Positions 46,768 through 58,337 of a DNA stretch of 64,000 nucleotides are shown here, one piece after another. The translations under genes and the position numbers were made by a program. Each line of letters opens with the position of its first letter. The stretch's first letter is position 1. Under the pieces are notes generated by a model that worked only from the letters and a program-made list of their open reading frames with translations, was not told the DNA's origin and did no database searches. This DNA comes from Adiantum capillus-veneris (lineage: Eukaryota; Streptophyta; Polypodiopsida; Polypodiales; Pteridaceae): the NCBI GenBank assembly GCA_014529385.2, contig CM043971.1, forward strand, positions 87,188,840-87,252,839. Direction: 5' to 3'.

Positions 46768-49700
46768 CTACTGTAAATCTAGACTGATCGGCTGTGAATG
46801 CCCAACGTGAGGCATAGGTCCACATGCAATAGTAGAGAGGCACCCCTCATAAAGAACATCATCAATCTCCATGCAAAGACAATGTCGTCCCTCCTCAATG
46901 CTCGCTCTCCCAAGGCCACCGCATCCAGCGAACACGTCCAGAACATAATCATATCGCTCAGTGAAAGTAGCGAGGAGCCACCTGTTGATTAGATTCGTTT
47001 AATATTCAGAAACCCAAAAATTCTTATACAACAAAGCATATGTTTGAGACATCATCACCTGAAAAAAGTCAATGATCGTTCCGCACCTCCCCTCATGGGA
47101 ATCCCCTGTACCTCCAAAGGTGTAATCTCACAATCAAGTACATAACTACGCATCGCTGGAAAGTGCACATCATCAATCATAGCACCAGCATCACGATCGT
47201 ACAAGGGTACAGGCTTACCAGCACGATGCCACAAGCATATGGTGAGATCCAGCACCTGTAAATACATGACTAACCTTTTAGTTGAAGTTCAAGACAATCC
47301 TACATATTAGGTAATCTAATTCTTACCGCCTCTCGAGTAACAGGATATCTATAGCCATGACTAGCACACATAAGGGTCCAAGTGCGATGGAGTGTAAGAC
47401 CAACCCTAAGAGCATCTACAAAGAGCTCTCCAATATGCTCAGCTAAACACATGGTGACCAAGAACCCCTCATCTGCGAGAAACTCGTGTGCAAGATCCAT
47501 GGTACCAGTAATCAACTCCTTTGAGTATAAATTCCACTTTGGCACTATCACGCTCTCTACAAATTCATAAAACGTGCACTTATCACATAAAATTCAACAA
47601 TATTCAACTTAATGAGAAATGGTTATGTAAAAAATAATGCACCTTCAGGAGTTGATTCCAAAGCATCTACCAACAAACCATTTGGAAAGTCGGCAAAAAT
47701 CAATCGTGCAACCTCTTTGCAAGGAACCCCATCTTTACTATATAAATCAACTTTTTGGGGGAGAGAGAAACATGTGTATACTACAACAAAAACCCAAGCA
47801 AGCAAAAACTTTCAAAAAAGATGCTATTGTGTTACTATTAGTGAAGAAAAAAACTTACCTTTTCAAAGCAAACTTATCAACACCCCTAATATCCACAAGC
47901 AAAGCATCAACCACAGTAGTGTAATGGAAACCTACACAAAGAGTACGCATCACTAACTAAATAGAAAAGAAAATACGATACGATTTTGACATTTGCGGAT
48001 AAAATGTTATTTGCATACCAACACTACGTGTGACAGGTCGTCTCTCCCATGCAGGGCGTCCTAGCGAGGACTCTGCAACGAATGATGAAGATGGAGCTGC
48101 ATCAGACTTTCTTGCAGACTCGAGACCTTGAGATTTGGATATTTCTGGAGTCCTTTGTGGAGTCTTTTGTGGAGGATCATTGACCTTTTTTTTACCTAAG
48201 AAAAAATGCAAAAACATACAAAAGTAATTTTAGTACAACAATAATATGACACATATTAAACATAGCATGCATAATCCATAAAACATATACATAAACATCC
48301 TCCTACCTTTCTTGTCTTGCACAACATGCGTAATATCAATGTTAGCTGGCTCAGAAGCATCATCTACATGAGTGTCAATTGTACCAGCAATGCCATGCTC
48401 CGTCATGAACCCTACAAGATCTCTTGCATTATATTTATGCATATAACAAGGCAAAACAACAAGACATTGTGTAGGATACAAAAGAGGCTTCACAATAGTG
48501 ACATAGTTGCATACTTATCCTCAACTCCTTCTCCTGTTTTGGGATAACTCCAATGGGATAGTCAATCCACCAAGGACACATGCTAGCCTCCCAATCAGTG
48601 ATTCCACGATCTTGGATTGTTGGAGAGTACATAGTGTTCTCATCCTTTAAGTCAACCCATTCTTTGGCCACAGATGGTATACTTCCTAGAATCTTTTCTT
48701 CCTTGCAATACATAAACCATCTACAGAAAACGATACATTTTATTGATAAGTAAAGACAATCTCTCTCTATCTCAACCCTATCTCTCATAGACAAGTCATA
48801 TGTAAAGAATAATATCCTCACCTAAAAAGGAGTCTCCTTGCCGAAAAATCTAACTCTGGCATCTTTTGTTGGTCATCCGAAGATTTCACCACATTAAGAA
48901 GAGAAGCAAAAGCCTGCACAATATTAACATTTTTAAAATATTTCTATAGTAACTTATAGTAACAGTGCACCTCAAAACGTTATTACCTCTATAATATGAC
49001 TCTTGAGAGAACTCTTATAGAAGTCCTCAAAATCTGATGGAAGTTGAGGACCTTCCACCTCGAGCTTTCGAATAACCAACGAGGCTTCCACAAACATGTG
49101 TGCCCAATAAACTTCCTTCTTCATGTAATTGTGAAATGTTTTGTAGTCTCCAAAATGCATACATTGGGGATCTTTGGCTTTTGTCAAACTCATGATTTGC
49201 AAAAGAACCTTTTTTCTATAAAATGATATATAGTGATTGAGTAAAGAGCAAAAAAAAATATAGAAAACATTACAAATTAAATATCAAGAATCTACCTGTC
49301 AGATGGAATCTTAGAGCTTGTAAGACAATACAATTTGTCCCTTGTAATCTTTAACATCCCTGGCTCATCCCACTTAAGTCCATACAAAACTTTGAAAAAT
49401 TCCTCTCCATTATTAGGATTAGCAATACAGAGATACTTGTATCCTCGATCTTTAAGCCTCTCTTCTTCTGACCTTATGGCAGCATCAATCTTTTTTTTTG
49501 TTTCATGCTCAGGTAACCCTTTCCCTTTGATTTTTGCAGTTTCATTTGAAATAAAGGTGTTGAACTCATCCTACATCAACAAGATAAATGAAAACCCTCC
49601 CAAATTTTTTTTGACAGAGTCTCCTTTGTAATATGAACAAAATTGCAAAAGAAACATCCACCTCAATATCGCAGAGGCTCCCACAGGGGATTTAAGTTAT

Positions 49701-51098
49701 TCTCAAAGAAATAAATCTTTCAACATAAGAAAGGCCATAAGAGTTACCTTCCATACAAGCTGTGCAATAACAACACATGGTGTGTTGTACCAAGGCGGAG
49801 TGCCATGATAATATCTTGCTTCAATGGACATCTCCACCTCAGCCCACTTTCGGTCCTCTTCAGATAACTTGCTCAAGATACTATCTTTGTTTGCTATGCC
49901 AAATTTTTGAAACATGTACACCTCATGGCTAATATTCGGAGTTACATGAGCTCTTGAAATACTAAAATATAACAAAACAACGAAAAATTTAAAAACATAT
50001 AAAATTTATTATAATAGCAACATAAACGAGTATGATGATCAAAATAATAACTTACGCATTTGTAGTATCCAATGCAAGAAGTAACTCGCCTTCCTTGGCT
50101 TTGTCAACCTCAATAAATTGACAACGAACACAACTATGATATTCAGGAGAATCAGCATACACTACATTCAAATGTTTCAGAAAATTATAATCAATAAATC
50201 ATACTAAAAGCTATAAGCTATATTTTTAATCATGAAATAAAGTAAGAGAACGTACGGTCTTTGATGCGCTTCATCCAAGTTTTGAGGCGATGATTGCCAT
50301 CCCATACAAGAAATTTTCTCCCTTTTAAATCTTGCCATTCTTTGTTAAGAGAACGCTCAAAGTCTAGATGTTTTTGTGTCCATATTGGACCCCACTCCTC
50401 CAAATTTTGGGTAGTGACTGGCATAGTACTACCACTAGGACCAGCCAATGAAACCAAGAAAACACCCATGGTTTCCACATATGCAGCAGTGTCAAAAGTA
50501 CTCACCAACCATGATGCCGAATCTGAAGCAAATCTCACAGCCTCATGAGGAACCAAACGACAAAGAGGCACCAATGGAGGAACACTCCTTCTCTTCACAT
50601 AAAACTGTCCGAGCACATCTTTCATGAGTCCAAGAGGAACTTTTTTTCCAAATTGTCTTTTATGTTTGGCTCTCTGATTGTCCTCATTCTCACTGTCGCT
50701 ACTTTCTTCTTGACTGTCATCTTTCTCGTGAGGGATTTCTCCTTGCTCTTCCACGTTTGTTCCTGATAGAAAGCATAAATGTTTTTAATATTCTTACCAA
50801 GCATAAAAGAAAATAAATCAAAGCAAAAGACCACCATTAATTTACCTGTAGCTTCTGTGACATCATTTAAATTATTGGAATCCTCTTCAACCTCAGCTTC
50901 ATCGTCCACATAAATGCAACGCTTTTGTAGACGCCCCCTCTTTGTTAGCGGAGTGGCAAGAGACATTACACGTGAAGATGCCTCTTGCTCAAACGTCACT
51001 TTAGGCAATGACCCACTTCTTAACTTCATGCTCACATAGCGACTACTGTTTGGTGATGAAGATTGCAATCTTCTTTTTGCAGTTTTCTTAGGACCCAT
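46768..51098 (-). CDS. ParB-like / beta-class amino-methyltransferase fusion, 15 exons, 990 aa
   Basis: Exons (complement): 50846-51098, 50256-50762, 50056-50161, 49748-49952, 49296-49570, 48987-49215, 48822-48913, 48515-48720, 48307-48420, 48019-48195, 47859-47931, 47643-47737, 47327-47556, 47059-47255, 46768-46981. All 14 introns (71-177 bp) are GT-AG, phases agree, and the sum (2973 nt) ends at TAG. Residues 1-130 are basic, then acidic and Ser-rich. About 145-255 resembles ParB: PLVPLCRLVPHEAVR, then VWDGNHRLKTW (DGNHR 239-243). 256-720 is unrecognised. About 722-990 fits a permuted beta-class N4-cytosine/N6-adenine methyltransferase: FADFPNG (762-765 at the motif IV position, where [DSN]PP[YFW] is usual), GFLVTMC (808-814), then C-terminal motif I VLDVFAGCGGLGRA (935-942) and MEID. 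Predicted role: DNA binding and possibly adenine or cytosine amino methylation. The altered motif IV leaves activity in doubt. ParB-methyltransferase fusions are known from bacteria and phages, so transfer followed by intron gain is plausible. The exon 8/9 junction and the exon 12 acceptor were chosen to keep frame and are the least certain. Confidence 0.75.
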
Positions 51099-51589
51099 GT
51101 TCACAGCTTGAGAACACAAAACAAAATCATTTTTCACTTAAAATTTTTTTATCTCTCTCAATCGCTTTTGTCTCGTTTTCATTCATGTTTTATCTCTCTC
51201 TCTCTCTCTCTATCTCTCCCATCTCTTAAGAGGTATGAAAAATTGAAATCAAACAGCAACAATTCTTAAAGAGAGAAAAGGAAACAAGGTGAAAAGTATG
51301 TAATTTAGAACTGAGAAAACACTTTTCCATAACTTTTAACAAGACCACCATGAAAGATATTAAGACACCTTAATTTCACTGCTTCTCTTATTTTCAGCTA
51401 ACTAAAGGGGAGAATCACCTTTTCATTTATAGAGGCACTTAAATGTACGTCTATGTGTTCAGCTAACTAAAGCTTTAAGAATGACAATCCTGCATCATAG
51501 AACCTAGCCATGGGGACTCACAGAGGGGAGAACCAATACATTCATGTGAAACCTTTCGAGCCAATTAAACTATTGTACCTATTCGAAGG
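51099..51589. other. Upstream region of the methyltransferase gene
   Basis: AT-rich with a short CT repeat at 51194-51214; presumably 5' UTR and promoter. No clear TATA box was singled out. Confidence 0.4.
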
Positions 51590-52250
51590 CCTTTCGACGT
51601 TGTTGTATGTTGTTGTTTGTGTGTTGCTGTGTGTGCACTGCTGAGCGACGGGGTAGAACAATACTGTGGGAATGCTCTGAGCTGTTGTTATGTTGTTGTA
51701 AACACTTTCGACGTTGTTGTTGTAAATGCTGTCAATGTTGTAAACGTTGTTGCTGTGCTTTAAATGCTGTTGTGCCGTAAACACTGTTTTGCACTGCTAT
51801 TATGGGTTGCTGTGCGCTGCTATGTGTGTAGGTGATGCTCAGCGAGCAGATGAGGCTGTGCTCTGCTGTAAACAGATAAACGCTGTTATGTGCTTTAAAC
51901 GCTGCTATTATGCACTGCTGTTTGTGTGTTGCTGTGTGCTGCTATGTGTGTAGGTGATGCTCAGCGAGCAGATGATGCTGTGCGCTGCATTAAACACTCG
52001 AAGCTGATGCTGTGCGCTGATGTTGTGCGCTGCAGTAAACACTCGAAGCTGATGCTGTGCGCTGATGTTGTGCGCTGCAGTAAACGCTGTAGAGCAGAAG
52101 ATGCTGTGCGCTGCAGTAAACGCTGATGCTGTGCGCTGATGCAGTAAACTCGATGCTGATGCTGTGCGCTGATGCAGTAAACGCTGATGCTGTGCGCTGA
52201 TGCAGTAAACGCTGATGCTGTGCGCTATGCAGTAAACGCCGAATGGTGGG
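51590..52250. repeat. Nested tandem repeat (TGCTGTGCGCTGATGCAGTAAACGC family)
   Basis: From 52020 to 52245 a unit of about 28 bp containing GATGCTGTGCGCTGATGCAG is repeated. Further left, a block of about 122 bp starting GTGTGTAGGTGATGCTCAGC occurs at 51823 and 51946. 51600-51800 is a degenerate form (GTTGTTGTAAACGC). Cys-rich translations across it are artefacts. Confidence 0.85.
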
Positions 52251-52282
52251 TAGGTGGAAGGAGAAAGGGTGGGTGGGTAGGT

Positions 52283-52371
52283 GGAAGGAGAAAGGGGGGG
52301 GCCAGGAGCCCCCCCATTGTCGCGCGCGCGCGGACGATGGGGGGGCTCCTGGCCCCCCCCTTTCTCCTTCC
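52283..52371. repeat. GC-rich fold-back element, copy 1
   Basis: Inverted repeat with arms of about 44 bp centred at 52327 (GGAAGGAGAAAGGGG... against its complement), with three mismatches near the centre. The core alternates CG (CGCGCGCGCG). Confidence 0.85.
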
Positions 52372-53045
52372 CACGTGCCTCATTTAGGCCTCATAACTCT
52401 CCTTCCCACGTGCCTCATTTAGGCCTCATTTAGACAGCTGGACGCGCCTACACACCTCAATGGGACGCACCTCAATTGGACGCGCCTACACACTTCAATT
52501 GGACGCAACTCAATTGGACGCACCTACACACACCGGAGCTCATATGCAGCAAACATCATGACTAGTGTGAAGTACTCGCCATCCTCAATCTCGTATGCAT
52601 GCTTACAATTATTCATACCTCTCTCTCTCACTCTTACACACACTGTACACACAGACACAAGTTGCCCTTAATTGCTTTCAAATTTGACTCTTTCCCTTCC
52701 ATCAAAATATATATACTTTCACATATCAGTGTTCCTACCAGGAATCATGACACCCAGTTTAAAGACTAGTACTATCTCCGTCTTAGCCATTGTACCCAAA
52801 TTTATCAAATTTATCACTATTTCCTATCCACAGCTAGCTGTTGTTCTACCTGATCTGATTAATTAACCCAACTAGCCATCATAAGCTTTTTGCTACATTC
52901 ATTTTTAAGGATCAATAGGCTATTTTTGTAGCATTTAGACTTCTTCGCTAGCTTTCTGCCACATTCACAAGGATTAATAAGATGATATTTTGACTACATC
53001 AACTAAGATCTTTGTGCTAGTATTTGGAATGAAATTTACTCAGAA
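52372..53045. other. No recognised gene
   Basis: Contains short direct repeats of AATTGGACGC (52470-52520); otherwise non-coding. Confidence 0.4.
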
Positions 53046-53141
53046 AAAGAAGAGAAAAAATGGGGGGCAAGGAGCCTCCCCATCATCCGCGCGTGCGCGG
53101 ACGATGGCAGAGCTCCTGGCCCCCCATTTTTCTCTTCTCAG
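53046..53141. repeat. GC-rich fold-back element, copy 2
   Basis: Arms run from AAGAAGAGAAAAAATGGGGG to its near complement ending at 53141, with core CATCATCCGCGCGTGCGCGG. It is more diverged than the other two copies but clearly the same family. Confidence 0.8.
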
Positions 53142-53221
53142 AACCGGTCTCAGGACCGACAGGGAGCACTCCACTCTTGACACATGAGCCGCAGCCCTCA
53201 GCTGGCCCAAGTAGTGAGATG

Positions 53222-53299
53222 AAAAAGGGGGGGGCCAAGAGCCCTCCCATCATCCGCGCGCGCGCGGATGATGGGAGGGCTCTTGGCCCCCCCATTTTT
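53222..53299. repeat. GC-rich fold-back element, copy 3
   Basis: Nearly perfect palindrome: arms of about 39 bp (GGGGGGCCAAGAGCCCTCCC and complement) around GCGCGCGCGC. Unrelated flanks between copies 2 and 3. Confidence 0.85.
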
Positions 53300-53543
53300 C
53301 CCCACCACAGTACATAGCAGCATGACTAGCAGCTCTGTGGTGGGGGAGCCCCCTGCTCCTCCTATCTTTCCATAGCCAGGGGCAACGGTGTTGGGCGGAG
53401 ACACAGTTGAACTGGGATTGAACGGTCGGGTCCAGATTTGCAAAAAGAATTCAAGAGTACCTGATGAGGAGTTGAACGGAGGAGACAGTGACCGACGAAC
53501 GACGGTGAGTACCTCAGAACGGAGGAGTCGACATGCAACGAGT

Positions 53544-53677
<134 letters not shown>

Positions 53678-53972
53678 AGAATGAAAGAATGTATTGATAA
53701 AATACACATTTAGATCTAGGGTTTTCTAGTGTTCACATTGTCCGACCAGGGTTTTCTAGTGTTCACTTTGTCCGCCCAACTTAATAAGCAAGCTTTAAAT
53801 CATACAATTTTTAAAAATAATATGTAGTTTATAACATTAAATGTAATCAAATTATATTAAATTAAGTCAAAATATATTTCATAAATTCAAACAAACAAAA
53901 TTACTTCATTAAATCAAATTACATTTAATTAAATTAATTCAAATAAACAAGATCAATTTACATCAAATCAAG

Positions 53973-54400
53973 GAGTGAATGAGTAATAAAAAGAGATAAG
54001 TGACAGTTAAGAGATTTGTTGAGATATTGAGAGATATAGTGAGAGAGGAGGAAAGAGAGAGAGAGAGAGAGAAAGAGAAGTATGATAACAGTGACTAAAT
54101 AATAAAGAGAGATAAGTGACGGCGGTGAGATTTGTTGAGATATTGAGAGATATAGTGAGAGAGGAGGAAAGAGAGAGAGAGAGAAAAAGAAGTATGATAA
54201 CAGTGAATAAATAATAAAGAGAGATAAGTGACGGCGGTGAGATTTGTTTAGATATTGAGAGATATAGTGAGAGAGGAGGAAAGAGAGAGAGAGAGAGAAA
54301 AAGAAGTATGATAACAGTGAATAAGTAATAAAGAGAGAAAAAGAAGTATGATAACAGTGACGGCGGTGAGATTTGTTGAGATATTGAGAGATATAGTGAA
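53973..54400. repeat. Tandem repeat of about 114 bp, almost four units
   Basis: Each unit contains AGAGATAAGTGACGGCGGTG, GAGATATTGAGAGATATAGT, a short GA run and AGAAGTATGATAACAGTGA. The last unit is shortened and partly rearranged. It lies 300 bp upstream of the transposase ATG, where the promoter or leader would be. Confidence 0.88.
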
Positions 54401-54717
54401 AGAGGGATGCAAGAGAGAGAAAGAGAGCTCATAAGAGAAATGATAAAAAGAGTAATGACAGTATTGAGAGAGACAGAGAGTAGTATTTTGAAAGAGAGAA
54501 AGTTTGAGAAATATTTAAAAATACGTTTTGAATGCACGAAATACATTGACAGAGAGTTGTCATCTTGTTCACATTTTAGCTTCTCCTGCCATAGCAAAAA
54601 CTCTGTAGTTTCGGTTTCTGTTGTTAGGTTCTATTATCTAAGTTATCTTCTTTTATTACCCCCATGTTTATCACTATATGTTTTGCTTTCTTTGTTAGTT
54701 TCTCTTACTGACCCTAA

Positions 54718-57700
54718 ATGAGTCCTTCTAGCTCTATCATTTTAACTTGGAAAGTTGATGGAATGCTACTGCAGCATGAAGTGTCTTTGAGAGATAATGA
54801 GGTTCTATTGAGTGCATTTTTTCTGCAGAGCTTATTGCCTCCTCACTGTAAACTTTTGGGTTTGAGTGCCATTGTTGAAACTGACAATAAAAAACCATCT
54901 GAGATCTGTGTGACACCAAGAAGTGATCATGAAGGAAACGAGCACTATTTGCTTGATGGAACACTTTCAAAAACATATAAAATAGCTCACTCTCATGATT
55001 GCGTCTATGTTTCTGATAGTATCGAATCTGCAGAAGATGATACACACACTATGTTTCAGTTCACATCTTATGGAGCTAAGTCATCTCCTTTATGCTTGGA
55101 TGATGAGGCAATGTCTGATGTACACTTTGACACGCAAAAGGAAGATCAAGTTATACAAGGTTTGCGTCATAACCCTATTGTCATTCCAGTTGACAGTGAC
55201 GATGCAGACGTGAAAAGAAAATCTATTATCAACTGGATAAAAGAAAGTACAGGTGCAGCTAGACTCAAGAAACTTTTGAGCATTTGTGGAGATTCGATTC
55301 ATGTAGAAGAGCTTCCTGCAGTTTATGATGGAACAGTGTGCTTCAAACTACCACCTGCATCTGGAAAAAAAAATCGGATGGTTGGAATGGAACAGAAATT
55401 TGATGGTCATTTATGGAGTCGACCTTCTCAAACAAACATGTCGATAGACTGCACAATCCGTCTCAGCTCTTGTCTGGGCTACCTGATGTGTCACAGGATA
55501 ACATGTTCTTACTTTGAAAATGAGAAAAAATTTAACGATGCATATTTTCATGGACATCTTGATCGACCAATCAGCAAGGGATTACCTGCAGCTCAAGCTA
55601 ACTCAGGCATCACATGTCACTATTGTCAGAGAATTGTTACATGTTCTGCTATTTGTATTTGCAAGATATACTATGTTCTTCCAAAAGATAACCAAATGAG
55701 TCGCTTGGCAATACATGTTGGTGAACATTCACACAGCGTTCAACAAGGAACAAACAGAGCCTCCATTGAGAAAGTGAGAAGTCTAGTTAGCACGGTATTG
55801 AAGATTGAGAGAGGAGGACCTAGAAAAATTCAGATGATGGTTGCACGCCAGATATTATTCGATTCTCTAACCAAAGAAGATGATGGAATGACAACCGAGA
55901 AAGATCTCAATCATTTCTTGGAAGAAATGATGCCACTCGTTCAAAACAAAGGGTAAGAACTATATGTTATCTTTTGGTTTCAAACATTTGATATAGCACT
56001 TTCATTTTATAAACGTATGATTATTGTTTATTGCTAATTAGATTCAAGGGAATAGTGACACAAGAAAAATCAAAACAAGGAGTATTGATCGGCGATGGCT
56101 ATGATAATATTTTGCAACTGCAACGACGTTGTATGTTTCCTTTCTTCCATGGAAGTAGGTTTCCAGGACAGGGAGGGCTTAAAGACAAATGTTACCTATT
56201 CAAAATGTCCACCAAAGGTCCAGCCTCTGGAGTAGACTTGATTAATCGCATGCGACGCACAGGTACAGGAGATCTGAGAAATGCCTAGGTACATTTTGAT
56301 CACACACATCGCATAGAAGGTTGGGCAACAATGTCATGTTCTGTGTACGATCCTAGGTATATAAAATTGACAACTGATTATTTTAGTAATATTCTTGCTA
56401 TGTTTACATTGCATAATTACAACTTTTGTCTACGCAGCATGCGAGCCTTGCAAGTAATAGCTATCTGTGAATCAAAAGAGGAAGATTGTGAGTCTCAGGT
56501 GTTGTTCTGGGAGATGCTCAATAGTGTAGTAGCGCAATGTGGACAAGCACCTCCCGATTTTGCTGGCTTTATGTCAGATGAGGCAGGAGCAAATTGGCTA
56601 GCAATTAGAACAGTTTATAATGGAGGACCTCAAAATGTACTTGAGGGAAGAGAGCGTTCTTGCCTCTTTCATTGGGAACAAAGCTTACACAAGTACACCA
56701 AGAAGCTCATTTCTTCAAGTAAACAACGAGAACACATCTCCATATGTGAAGCATGGAGAAACGCAATGACTATTCATGAAGCAAATGAGTGTGCAAAGGC
56801 AATCAAAGAATGGTGGACCGATAATGTCAACAAAGACAATATCATTGTTTTGCAAAGATGGTTTAAATGGTGGGAAAAAAGAATATCGCATTGGGGAAGT
56901 ATCACAACTACGGTGAGTTTCAATTCTATTAGTAAATCTGTTTTTCATTCATTTATATGTGAATCTTTCTATGTACTCATGATTGTGCAGATTGAGATGA
57001 GTCCATGGGAGCGTGCTCAAGTTCCCAGTATAAACCTCTCAGAAAGTGTACATGCAAGCTGGTTGTCAGGAGAAGGTGGCAAAAAAAAAATATCCCTTTA
57101 TGATGCTTGCGTCAGTGACGTCTTGAACTCGTATATCCAGTGTGCAAAGCGATTGGGTTTTATGACAGGTAGATTTATTGGAACTGGGCCTTCAATGGAG
57201 TCCATGTTAAGCAAGGCAGCCAATCAGAGAAATCAGAGTCCGTGTTCTATTGCAAAGGTTATTGGAGAAGTTGTTGCGGGGACACCAATGTATGAAGATC
57301 CTACTGTGCATGGAGACAAGGAGTCTGTCCAAAGAAAGAAAAAAAAAAGCACGGAAGCTTTCAGTTCTCATAGGCCGGAGTTCTTCATGGAGTCAAGACA
57401 ACGTAACCCAAAGGGGCGGCCAAGGCACATCCACTTTGATAATATTGGCATTGAAGAGAAGTTTGTTCAAGGCAAGGAGGATGAGATGCAAGAGGTAGGC
57501 AATGACAAGTATGATAACAATGATCCGAACACGACGTCATGTTTAATACAAGAAGTTGAGGTATCGCGCGAGCAATGGGCACTTCGCAGGATGCCACCTA
57601 ATTGTGTTAGAAAATGTTTTGGTAGATTGGGTAGGAAGAACTGTAATACCTTAATCCAAAGCCGTGAAAGAGGTTTGGTGGCACCTTCGATCTGGTCAGA

Positions 57701-58337
57701 AAGGACTTATCAAGACAAGTCTATTGCACAGTGGTTGTGGTTTTGCAATCATGATGTGGAACATACAAAAGCAGTCAAGAAGAAAGTGAAAATGTTAATT
57801 GAGGTACCTGCTCTTTGGGATATTGCGAGTGGAACAAATGTTTCAGATGAGGAGCTCTCTAGTTTAAGAGCAGCTGGATTCAAGATAGCATGTGTTAACA
57901 CACCATTGCAGACACCACCCACCAACATATGTAGAAGTACCTCAGAGTTGGGCAGTGGTAGCAGGAAGCGAAAGTGGAGACATGGCATTTCCAAAGAAGC
58001 TCAAAAAAGAATTGACGCAGCTAACAGATTGGATATGACACTTTTGGAGGAGATCGTTATGATACAAAAGCAGCATGTAATATTTAGAGTAATGACAGAA
58101 AATGTTTATGATGTTCAAATCAAAGAGGAGCCTAGATGCACGTGCCCAGATTTTCAGAAAAGAGAGTGTGCAAAAAAGACTTTCGTTGCATGCAAGCACA
58201 TGTACTATGTGTATGCACATGTTCTTGGTCTTCAGCCAAAGGAGCACATGGTCATTCACCAGCCAACATTCACAGTCATAGATTTAGCCTTTGTTCTGGG
58301 TCAACCACGGAAGGTAAAGACAACTATGGGAGGATAG
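54718..58337 (+). pseudogene. MULE-type DDE transposase with zinc-binding N-terminus and SWIM finger; one in-frame stop
   Basis: Exons 54718-55952, 56042-56356, 56438-56912, 56991-58337 (GT-AG introns of 89, 81 and 78 bp) give 1123 residues. The only break is TAG at 56286-56288. Around residues 296-338 ITCHYCQRIV...CICKIYYVL and GEHSH look like a FLYWCH/WRKY-GCM1-type zinc region. Catalytic candidates follow MULE order: HFDHTHR (D about 498, four codons after the TAG), FMSDEAGANW (about 563), CLFHWEQSL (about 592) and NLSESVHASW (E about 691). A SWIM finger CTCPDF...ACKHMYYVY ends the protein (about 1057-1085). The start is the first ATG of a long open exon. MULE transposases cut and reinsert elements with inverted termini; domesticated relatives act as regulators. 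The single TAG could be read as a CAG-to-TAG change or an assembly error, so the gene may be recently dead or intact elsewhere. It is divergent from the methyltransferase gene 3.6 kb away. Confidence 0.8.

Noticed and set aside
48435-48493. Frameshift inside the methyltransferase gene
   Set aside because: A 94-bp GT-AG intron (48421-48514) of ordinary size restores the frame on both sides.
51747-52126. Cys-rich plus-strand frames that might look like a secreted peptide
   Set aside because: They follow the 28-bp and 122-bp tandem repeat and have no signal peptide or stable Cys spacing.
53060-53443. Arg/Ala/Pro-rich frames on both strands
   Set aside because: They run through the fold-back palindromes and read the same motif in either direction.
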